Below, in pieces: positions 57,148 through 64,000 of a stretch of 64,000 nucleotides of DNA. The translations under genes and the position numbers were made by a program. The number at the start of each line of letters is the position of its first letter. Position 1 is the first letter of the stretch. The notes under the pieces were generated by a model, which did not search any database, was not told the origin of the DNA, and worked only from the letters and a program-made list of their open reading frames with translations. Source of the stretch: Pseudoalteromonas sp. MMG010 (GTDB taxonomy: Bacteria; Pseudomonadota; Gammaproteobacteria; Enterobacterales; Alteromonadaceae); NCBI RefSeq assembly GCF_018100905.1, contig NZ_JAGJEG010000002.1, positions 248,001 through 312,000 of the forward strand, written 5' to 3'.

Positions 57148-58139
57148 TAAGGGGTTAACTCCTTCACTTTAATACCGTTTTCGGTTGTCATTATTAATTT
57201 ATTTTTGTCGACAACAGCGGATAAAATAGACTTTGCATCCGCATTTTGCTGATACGTTAATTGGTTTTCAGATAAAGTATAAATAACACCACTATTTGCA
57301 AGTAATAACCAAGAGTTGTTATAACTGATGATGCTGTTAATCGTAGCCGTTTTTGTATTTTTAATATGCTCCCATTGACCACCCGCTGAAGATTGGGTAA
57401 AAATATTACCGCGTAACCCAGCAACAACTCGTTGTGTATTATTTTCATTTAAAGCAAAAAAAGAGCCTGGGTAAATTTCATCTAATCGCTGCCACGATTG
57501 ACCATTATCATTACTGTGTGCCATTACCCCCATCTCACCGACAATCATTAGACCTGTAGGCGTTTTTTCGATCCGGTTAAAATGAGGTAAAATAGAAGCT
57601 GTCTCAATAGCATAGCCTTCAGGGTCATTAATTTTTAAATCATCTAAATATGCTTGATCTTCTGGGTAAAGTAATGATGATAAAAAGCGAGGCTGCCATT
57701 GCTTACCACCATCGAGAGTTTGATAAAACATACCATAAGCCCCAACGGCAAAACCCATTGAGTTAGTAGTAAAAAGAATGTCTAAACACGGTTTATCAAG
57801 TGCCGGCAAAAACTGTTGAAGTTCCCAACTGTCACCCCCATCGCCAGTATGAATAATTGTAGCATCGTGGCCACATGCCCACCCATTATCGGCATCACTA
57901 AAATCAACAGCGGTTAGTAAAGCTTGAGTAGGTACATGCTCAGCCTGCTTCCAATCCAGTGCGTTGGAACTGGTAATAACCGTGCCATGCTTGCCAACAG
58001 CTACAAACTGATTTGTTGTTTTTGTAATATCGGTTAATAAGGTATTTTGTGCTTGAGAAGCACTAATAGCAGGTAAAGGTAGCTCATTGGCAAGTGATAC
58101 TGAGCTAATTAAAAGTGTAGCGCAAACAAAAAACTTCAT
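57147..58139 (-). CDS. Secreted YCF48/BNR-repeat protein
   Basis: 330 residues with a signal peptide (ending SSVSLANEL). Repeats such as GWACGHDATIIHTGDGGDSWELQ, GFAVGAYGMFYQTLDGGKQWQPR and MIVGEMGVMAHSNDNGQSWQRL are the YCF48/photosystem-II-assembly-like beta-propeller blades (S-x-D-G-G-x-x-W). It is a non-photosynthetic member of that fold, usual beside DUF1302/DUF1329/RND genes. It is probably periplasmic. Translationally coupled to the RND gene. Confidence 0.88.
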   Translation of the reverse strand: MKFFVCATLLISSVSLANELPLPAISASQAQNTLLTDITKTTNQFVAVGKHGTVITSSNALDWKQAEHVPTQALLTAVDFSDADNGWACGHDATIIHTGDGGDSWELQQFLPALDKPCLDILFTTNSMGFAVGAYGMFYQTLDGGKQWQPRFLSSLLYPEDQAYLDDLKINDPEGYAIETASILPHFNRIEKTPTGLMIVGEMGVMAHSNDNGQSWQRLDEIYPGSFFALNENNTQRVVAGLRGNIFTQSSAGGQWEHIKNTKTATINSIISYNNSWLLLANSGVIYTLSENQLTYQQNADAKSILSAVVDKNKLIMTTENGIKVKELTP

Positions 58140-58212
58140 AAATATATTCGCTTTGTACTATGAGAGATTGTATGAGTAAAGCTTGTTGAGAATAACAAAC
58201 ATATGGAAATGC

Positions 58213-58244
58213 TAGGCACTAAACACAATACTGTTTAGTGCCTA
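58213..58244 (-). repeat. 13-bp stem hairpin between DUF1329 and YCF48 genes
   Basis: TAGGCACTAAACA-(6-base loop)-TGTTTAGTGCCTA is a perfect 13-bp stem in the 111-bp gap of the cassette. No U-tract follows, so processing or stabilisation of the upstream message is more likely than full termination. Confidence 0.7.
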
Positions 58245-58250
58245 ATAAAG

Positions 58251-59615
58251 TTAACGACCTTCGCGACGAAGTGCGCTAGAAGTAAATTCATTATCTTTAA
58301 ATGAACCTGAAAAATCATACATCTTTTCTTGGTTATCTAAACCGATAGCTAAATAGCGACGAGAGTTTAAATCATGATAAACCTCTAAAGTACTCCACTG
58401 TGTTGGTACTTCGTAATAATTTAAACCATACGCCATAGCAACGCGATATAGTTGGTCACGGTTATCATATATATCGGCAACTTGTACTTGCCAGCTATCT
58501 TCATCGATATAGAAAACACGTTTTTTGTAAATATGGCGTGTATCGTCTTTTAAATTAGCCTCAACAACCCAAACGCGATGCTTTTCATATCGAGTATGCT
58601 GTGGATTGATGTGACCAGGTTTTAAAATATCATCATATTCTAACGCGTCACTATGTAACTTGTAGCTGTTATAAGGAATATAAAGCTCTTTTTTACCTTT
58701 TAAGGTCCAAGTGTAACGATTAGGTGAGCCATTAAACATATCGAAATCATCGGTCGTACGTAAACTATCTGACGCAGTTCCTGGAGCATCATATGCAACA
58801 TTTGGTGCACGGCGAACACGACGTTGACCTGAATTATAAGTCCACGCTTGGCGTGGCGTTAAAATCTGATCCATTGTTTCATGAACAAGCAATGCTGTTC
58901 CGGCTAAACGGGCTGGTTTAGTTACTTTTTGCTTAAATTTAAATAAAATATTTGAATCTTGTAACTGCTCAGCAGTTGCACTTGGATCTGAGTATTTAAC
59001 TAATAATTTCTCATCAAAGCCAACATAGTTATACGAACCCGATGCAGTTGGTGCAGCTTGGCCACCAAAGCGTTCAATAGATAAACCACGATAACGTAAC
59101 AAGTGATTCCAAATTGCTTCTAAGCCAGTTTTTGGGATTGGGAAAGGAATACCAATTGCAGTATTTTTTATTCCGTTACCCCCTTCTACTAACTCTGCAG
59201 AAGTCGCGTACTTTTTAGTGGCATCGTAAACAAACTGTGGGTATGACGCCGAGCGATGTGTTTTATAAACAGGCATCTTAAAACTATCTGGGTAAGCTTC
59301 AAATAACGCTATCTGACCAGGGCTCAAATTATCTTTGTATTGAGCTATGTTTGATTTATCTATAGTAAATAAAGGTTTTTCTGCAGCATAGGGATCAATA
59401 TGATGCATTCCTTGTTCGTATCCTTTGGGTGCTTGAGTAATACCGCCATTCCAAGCAGGAATAGACCCGTCTTCATTAGCAGCTAATTGTGCGCCTAATG
59501 GAGTTAAGTCTTGACCCAAACGCGCTGCATCTTCAGCAGAAATTTTAGCTAACACAGCAGAAGTTGAAAACAAGCTGCAAAATGCGGTAGCAATCAAAGT
59601 AGGCTTTTTAAACAT
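58251..59615 (-). CDS. DUF1329 outer-membrane-lipoprotein-sorting-like protein
   Basis: 454 residues from ATG 59615; a GTG two codons upstream is an alternative. The signal peptide ends STSAVLAKI. DUF1329 features include LGQDLTPLGAQLAANEDGSIPAWNGG at the mature N-terminus and the C-terminal KKELYIPYNSY, RVWVVEANLKDDTRHIYKKRVFYIDEDSWQ region, which resembles the LolA/LolB-like half-barrel. It is predicted to be periplasmic and to handle hydrophobic ligands. Only 13 bp separate it from DUF1302. Confidence 0.88.
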   Translation of the reverse strand: MFKKPTLIATAFCSLFSTSAVLAKISAEDAARLGQDLTPLGAQLAANEDGSIPAWNGGITQAPKGYEQGMHHIDPYAAEKPLFTIDKSNIAQYKDNLSPGQIALFEAYPDSFKMPVYKTHRSASYPQFVYDATKKYATSAELVEGGNGIKNTAIGIPFPIPKTGLEAIWNHLLRYRGLSIERFGGQAAPTASGSYNYVGFDEKLLVKYSDPSATAEQLQDSNILFKFKQKVTKPARLAGTALLVHETMDQILTPRQAWTYNSGQRRVRRAPNVAYDAPGTASDSLRTTDDFDMFNGSPNRYTWTLKGKKELYIPYNSYKLHSDALEYDDILKPGHINPQHTRYEKHRVWVVEANLKDDTRHIYKKRVFYIDEDSWQVQVADIYDNRDQLYRVAMAYGLNYYEVPTQWSTLEVYHDLNSRRYLAIGLDNQEKMYDFSGSFKDNEFTSSALRREGR

Positions 59616-59628
59616 AATCACAATGCCC

Positions 59629-61725
59629 TTAAATAGAATATTTTAAATTAAATGAAATGTAGTCACGATCAGCAAAGGTATTTGTATCACCACCGCCCCA
59701 AAAAGAGTTGTAGCTAACATCGAGTGACCATGCATTTTGGTAATTGAAGTTTGCTGTTACACCCAATGATTTACGATCTTCAATAAACAAGAACATAGGA
59801 TCGGGGGTATTACCATTTACATCATGAGAAAATACAAATCGTGGTGAAAAATTAATTCCATTATACAAATTATAATAGTCACCCTTTGCTATGAGTCTAT
59901 AACCCCAAGAAGAAGCGGTAGCAAATTGTTTTTCTTCAGGTCCATTTGAAAGACCTAAATGAAGTGTTGAGTAATCGCTTGTACCGGGGCCGGTAATAAC
60001 GCCACTTCTACCTGTACCAGATACGTTTAATCTCATTACGTCATAATCAGGCATATCATGAATTTGAACGACACCCACTTCACCAACAACAGCCCAACTA
60101 TCAGCGCCTAAAGAAGGGCCAAACAAATGGGTGGCAGTAAATTGTATTTGTGATGTATCACGCTCAATGAAACCTTGCGCTAATTCACCTGGTGCAACAA
60201 AGTTAGTGTTATCACCTACACTAAGTTGTGAAATACCGGCAAGTTCTGGACGTAAACCGGCATAAGCGAGCTGTTCAGGGACCGCTGCATATAATAACTC
60301 AACATCATCAACTTGCAGAGGTTCATCTTTACGAAAAGTAAATTCACCTGCAAATGCAGTTTCACCAATCGTTGTATTAAAACTTAAACCGTATAGCTTA
60401 ATATCTTCAGGGTATTCATTTTTAGCTAACGAAAAAGCAGCTAATTCATGAATATTATCTTCAGTGATTGTAGTCGATGAAATCATTGCTAAATCAGCTT
60501 GTAGCGCACTTGTAGTAAAATCAGAGACTCGACCAGAAACTAAGGGTCTACGGCTATGGTAATTAACATGATAAAAAGCAACTTCAGTGTCGTTTAACTC
60601 AGGTAAAAATAGCCCTAAACGTAAACCGTACTGACCACCATCTTCTGGCTCAATTTCACCTTCGCTGCCTTTACCTTTTAGCGCAACTTTAGATGGGTAT
60701 GCTAAGTACATGGTGGCGAGTAATGTTTGCCCTTCAGCACTGCTAGGGTCAATGCCACTTGCGGCAGCAACCTGCGCATAGCTCGTGACGAGATTATTTA
60801 AACTATCGGTTAAAAACGCTAAATCAATATCTGGGTTAGACGTAAATCCTAATTGTACATTTTGTTGATACCCATTATCCGCAGCAAAATCGTTAGTAGA
60901 AAAATAGCTGCCAGAGGCCGGTAAACGTGTTTCATGCCATTGGTACTGATAAAAACCTTCTAAAGTGATATTTTCAGTTATACCTAACGAGGCCCATAAC
61001 ATACCCACAGGGATAAATGCTTCTTTTAATTCAGCACCAGGGGCTTTTAAACGGTCAATATCTACAGGGTTTACATTAATACCGTGTGAAATAAGCGTGC
61101 TTTCACCCCAGTTAACTACTTGTTGACCTAATTTAATCGATAAAGGGTTTTGACCATCATTTAAATCAAAATTTGCCCAAACATAAGCATCGAGTAAACG
61201 AATATCAGCACAACTTTGCGCTTTCGTGTCTACATCATCACAAGGGTCAACCGTGTCACCTGACGTAGGGTTTGTATATGCATAATCGCCATCCATCAAA
61301 GCAAAGTCATAAAAATACATAAAGCGAGTGAACAAGCCATAGTTATCTTTGCTTATCGATAAATCATGAGTCCCTTTTAATAAACGTGAAAAAGAATCTC
61401 CACTATCAAAATTTAAGTTACCCGCGTCACCGTTATTTGAATAAGATCCTGGTTGAGCCCATACATCTTGCGCTGTATAAACGGTATTCGTAACAGCATT
61501 GTAACCTTGCCAATTAAAAGCAGGATTATTACTTTTACCAATTAACGAAAAATCTCTATCTTCTACACGAATACTTTGTCCATAAGAAAAAGTAGAATCA
61601 AATGTAATATCAAAGCCACCCGCTTCGAAGCTTACGGCTTGAACGGTAGCGGTTGTAAAGCCTAACATTGCAGTCGTTAAACCTAATGCAATTTTGTTTT
61701 TAACAAAAAGCGATTTTTTTAACAT
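59629..61725 (-). CDS. DUF1302 outer-membrane protein
   Basis: 698 residues with a signal peptide (ending TTATVQAVSFE). FEAGGFDITFDSTFSYGQSIRVEDR begins the DUF1302 barrel, with KLGQQVVNWGESTLISHGINVNPVD as the diagnostic segment. Many amphipathic strands follow and the protein ends in FNLKYSI. It is predicted to be an outer-membrane beta-barrel. First gene of the DUF1302-DUF1329-YCF48-RND cassette; a 14-bp palindrome lies 131 bp upstream. Confidence 0.9.
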   Translation of the reverse strand: MLKKSLFVKNKIALGLTTAMLGFTTATVQAVSFEAGGFDITFDSTFSYGQSIRVEDRDFSLIGKSNNPAFNWQGYNAVTNTVYTAQDVWAQPGSYSNNGDAGNLNFDSGDSFSRLLKGTHDLSISKDNYGLFTRFMYFYDFALMDGDYAYTNPTSGDTVDPCDDVDTKAQSCADIRLLDAYVWANFDLNDGQNPLSIKLGQQVVNWGESTLISHGINVNPVDIDRLKAPGAELKEAFIPVGMLWASLGITENITLEGFYQYQWHETRLPASGSYFSTNDFAADNGYQQNVQLGFTSNPDIDLAFLTDSLNNLVTSYAQVAAASGIDPSSAEGQTLLATMYLAYPSKVALKGKGSEGEIEPEDGGQYGLRLGLFLPELNDTEVAFYHVNYHSRRPLVSGRVSDFTTSALQADLAMISSTTITEDNIHELAAFSLAKNEYPEDIKLYGLSFNTTIGETAFAGEFTFRKDEPLQVDDVELLYAAVPEQLAYAGLRPELAGISQLSVGDNTNFVAPGELAQGFIERDTSQIQFTATHLFGPSLGADSWAVVGEVGVVQIHDMPDYDVMRLNVSGTGRSGVITGPGTSDYSTLHLGLSNGPEEKQFATASSWGYRLIAKGDYYNLYNGINFSPRFVFSHDVNGNTPDPMFLFIEDRKSLGVTANFNYQNAWSLDVSYNSFWGGGDTNTFADRDYISFNLKYSI

Positions 61726-61855
61726 TGTGTATCCCCCTTGTGGCGGGTCATTATTTGTGTGGTCAAATTGTCAGTATAAAAATATAAAATACCTGTAAAT
61801 ATTTAGTTAAATATATCATACATAATTAAGATCTATCTATTTTTCAGCTAAATAT

Positions 61856-61869
61856 TTACGTTAACGTAA
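61856..61869. promoter_or_regulatory. Perfect palindrome upstream of the DUF1302 cassette
   Basis: TTACGTTAACGTAA is a perfect 14-bp palindrome (extended 5' by T on the plus strand), immediately followed by GACGTC. It resembles the TTTACGTnnACGTAAA-type sites that I recall for LiuR, the MerR-family regulator of branched-chain acyl-CoA catabolism in gammaproteobacteria. The attribution is tentative. Confidence 0.5.
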
Positions 61870-61971
61870 GACGTCGTACCAGATAATTTATACACGCAAA
61901 TTAACAATAGAACAAATTCTAATTAACAATTAAGCAATATTTTTATCTATTAAAGGGAAGGAAGTGGGTTT

Positions 61972-62193
61972 TTAAGCCACTTTTTCAAGCCGTACAAACT
62001 GGTTTTGGGAAGTTAATATTAATCTAAAACGACCTCTTACTCCTAAACTAGAAATAAAAGGCCGTAAATGACTAGCGCTAAAACGAATATGTTTACCGCC
62101 ATCTTCTGTCACTTGTACAGACGTATACTTACCATTGTAATAGTCCATACAGTGTTTATAACTAAAGTTTAATGAAAAATAATATTCAATCAC
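61972..62193 (-). CDS. DUF2835 family protein
   Basis: 73 residues. YYNGKYTSVQVTEDGGKHIRFSA and LRPFISSLGVRGRFRLILT match DUF2835, a short protein with no established role that commonly follows pepN. The start is GTG, overlapping the pepN stop by one base (TAGTG), so translation is probably coupled to PepN. The 246 bp downstream, before DUF1302, holds the palindrome described separately and no gene. Confidence 0.88.
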   Translation of the reverse strand: MIEYYFSLNFSYKHCMDYYNGKYTSVQVTEDGGKHIRFSASHLRPFISSLGVRGRFRLILTSQNQFVRLEKVA

Positions 62194-64000
62194 TAGGCTA
62201 ACGCTTTTGTTACCTTTTCATATAAATCATCGCTCAATTGCGCTAAGTCGGCTAATCTTTGAAGTTGGATTCTCATAGCCTGCCCTCGTTTTTTATCATA
62301 ACGTTTCCATGACATAAAGGGAGTTAGCATTCTTGATGCATTTTGCGGATTTATCGCATTTAATTTAATCAATAAATCACCTAACAACTTATAGCCGCTA
62401 AAATCTGCACGATGAAATTGAGCGGTATTAAAATGACTAAAACTACCCACTAATGCTCGCACTCTGTTCGGGTTTGAAAAGTCAAAACAAGGATGCTCGT
62501 ATAAAGCAATAATATTATCTACTGCATTATCATTGGGCTGCATAGCTTGTAAGGCAAACCATTTATCCATAACAAGAACATCATGACGCCATTGACTGTC
62601 AAATATATCTAGTAATTTTTTCGCTAAAGGGTGTTCGGCTTTCACTAACGCACTTAATGCAGCAAGAACATTTGTCATATTATTAGACTTTGCCGCATCA
62701 TTTAATAATGCCGCAGCTTGTTCTGATTCTGTTTGAGCTAAATAATGTAAACATACTTGCTTAAGGGCTCTAACAGCAACAGCATCAGCACTAACAGAGC
62801 CATCATCATGCAATTGCTCATAACAAGATAATAGTACCTTGTTCAGTTGTGTTGCTAATTGAAGCTCAAAGCGCGAAATAGCACCGACTAATTTTTCAAC
62901 AGGTATTACCTCATAATGGGCAGCTAATGTATCAAAGCTCGGAAGCTTTAATAATTCCGCAATCAAGGCTAAGTCGCCCTTTTGTTCACTAACAAGTAAT
63001 GCTAGAGCATCAATCAGCGCGGTACTCAATTCGACGCTTTCATCATCAACAGCGAGTTTAATTTGATTAATAAAAAGTTGCTGTTGTGCATCCCAACGAG
63101 AAAATTCACTGCGTGCAAAACGCATAATATGCAATAAATCTTCATCACTGGTATTTTGTTCGAGTAAACAAGGTGCTGAAAAGTCTTCAAGCAATACACA
63201 CACTGGGCGATGTGATAGTTCAACAAAGTGGAATGTTTGTGATTGTTTTGTCACATCAAGTACCCCCCCTGTTTTCTCATTGTCTTGAACTGGCGTAATA
63301 TGATTACCTTTATTATCGAGTAGCTCAATTGCAAATGGAATATGTAAAGGTTTATTCTCAGGGAAGTTCTCTGGACTATTTTGCTCAATCGTTAAACTAA
63401 AACAATTATTAGCTTCATCATATTGTTGTGATACAACTAGCTTCGCTGTACCAGCTTGGCTGTACCATAATTTAAATTGCGTTAAATCTATTGCAGAAGC
63501 ATCGCTCATCGCGCTGACAAAATCATCACACGTTACAGCTTGACCATCATGACGATCAAAGTATAAATCCATTCCTTTTTGGAAGTTTTGTTCTCCGAGT
63601 AAAGTATGCATCATACGAATAACTTCAGCGCCTTTGTCATAAACAGTTACTGTGTAAAAGTTATTCATTTCAATCACTTTTTCAGGGCGAATTGGGTGTG
63701 ACATCGGTCCTGAATCTTCATTAAATTGATGTGTACGCATTACTTTTACTGCATCAATTCTATTTAAAGCCCGTGATCCTAAATCACTGCTAAATTCTTG
63801 ATCTCTAAAAACAGTTAACCCTTCTTTTAGAGATAATTGAAACCAATCGCGGCACGTTACGCGGTTACCGGTCCAATTATGAAAATACTCATGACCAACT
63901 ATCGATTCAATGGTATGAAAGTCTTTATCTGTTGCTGTTTCTTGATTGGCTAATACACATTTACTGTTAAATACATTTAAGCCTTTATTTTCCATTGCGC
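62193..64000 (-). CDS. pepN: Aminopeptidase N, C-terminal two-thirds (runs off the right edge)
   Basis: About 602 codons are present; the N-terminus lies beyond 64000. The last bases encode GAMENKG, the substrate-binding exopeptidase motif. Thirty residues on, HEYFHNWTGNR gives the zinc HEXXH motif (63893-63879), with the third ligand in LKEGLTVFRDQEF. The M1 family C-terminal helical domain follows, ending with KVTKALA. PepN is the major cytosolic aminopeptidase. DUF2835 is coupled downstream. Confidence 0.97.
   Translation of the reverse strand, partial: AMENKGLNVFNSKCVLANQETATDKDFHTIESIVGHEYFHNWTGNRVTCRDWFQLSLKEGLTVFRDQEFSSDLGSRALNRIDAVKVMRTHQFNEDSGPMSHPIRPEKVIEMNNFYTVTVYDKGAEVIRMMHTLLGEQNFQKGMDLYFDRHDGQAVTCDDFVSAMSDASAIDLTQFKLWYSQAGTAKLVVSQQYDEANNCFSLTIEQNSPENFPENKPLHIPFAIELLDNKGNHITPVQDNEKTGGVLDVTKQSQTFHFVELSHRPVCVLLEDFSAPCLLEQNTSDEDLLHIMRFARSEFSRWDAQQQLFINQIKLAVDDESVELSTALIDALALLVSEQKGDLALIAELLKLPSFDTLAAHYEVIPVEKLVGAISRFELQLATQLNKVLLSCYEQLHDDGSVSADAVAVRALKQVCLHYLAQTESEQAAALLNDAAKSNNMTNVLAALSALVKAEHPLAKKLLDIFDSQWRHDVLVMDKWFALQAMQPNDNAVDNIIALYEHPCFDFSNPNRVRALVGSFSHFNTAQFHRADFSGYKLLGDLLIKLNAINPQNASRMLTPFMSWKRYDKKRGQAMRIQLQRLADLAQLSDDLYEKVTKALA

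Noticed and set aside
1..64000. tRNA, rRNA, CRISPR arrays, insertion sequences, attachment sites
   Set aside because: Read for clover-leaf ends, spaced direct repeats and transposase motifs on both strands; none was convincing.

Overview
The window reads as chromosomal DNA of an AT-rich marine gammaproteobacterium of the order Alteromonadales, probably the Colwelliaceae or a close relative. This is inferred from the ZapC/PyrD/RlmKL/Uup/DUF3466/NAD-GDH/PepN block, the RMF-FabA pair, the rhombosortase, the large NAD-specific glutamate dehydrogenase and the many secreted peptidases. About 48 protein genes are supported, two of them cut by the window edges. I see no rRNA, tRNA, CRISPR array or insertion sequence.

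Left edge (1-1658). This is the only part that looks accessory. On the minus strand a small proteasome-like Ntn-hydrolase gene (212-1048) is followed 58 bp downstream by the 5' end of a gene whose first 51 codons carry a SIR2-type NAD-binding motif; the rest lies outside the window. About 610 bp without a convincing gene separate the pair from the next operon. A SIR2 protein paired with an orphan proteasome-fold protein is the best candidate here for an undescribed, perhaps defence-related, system.

1659-12875. A stand-alone receiver protein leads a MoxR / DUF58 / TgpA-like transglutaminase operon that runs on into an NhaC-type transporter. A minus-strand trio follows (duplicated PTPS-like protein, M23 peptidase, hotdog thioesterase). 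Then come fabA behind a FabR-like palindrome, rmf facing it, and an acuR-acuI acrylate module in which both genes carry nearly identical 19-bp operator-like sites.

12897-32832. Mostly housekeeping and secreted functions: MiaE, a sulfotransferase-like protein, MAPEG, DUF2254, malic enzyme, gamma-glutamyltransferase, rhombosortase, an S9 peptidase lipoprotein, an EEP-family enzyme, PurEK, the ABC-F protein YbiT (apparently with a near-cognate start codon), DUF3859, a thioesterase, a small beta-barrel, TrmO and ProS.

32847-48513. A large hybrid sensor kinase, a NatAB-like ABC exporter coupled to DUF3025, an M28 peptidase lipoprotein, a Fur-box-preceded predicted metal exporter, and the rlmKL-grx-uup-DUF3466 operon with zapC upstream. 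The DUF3466 protein ends in a degenerate C-terminal sorting signal, which fits the rhombosortase encoded 21 kb away.

48637-64000. pyrD, the 1613-residue NAD-glutamate dehydrogenase, then a four-gene cassette (DUF1302, DUF1329, YCF48-like, RND/MMPL) that looks like an envelope system for hydrophobic cargo and has a perfect 14-bp palindrome upstream. DUF2835 and the C-terminal part of PepN close the window.
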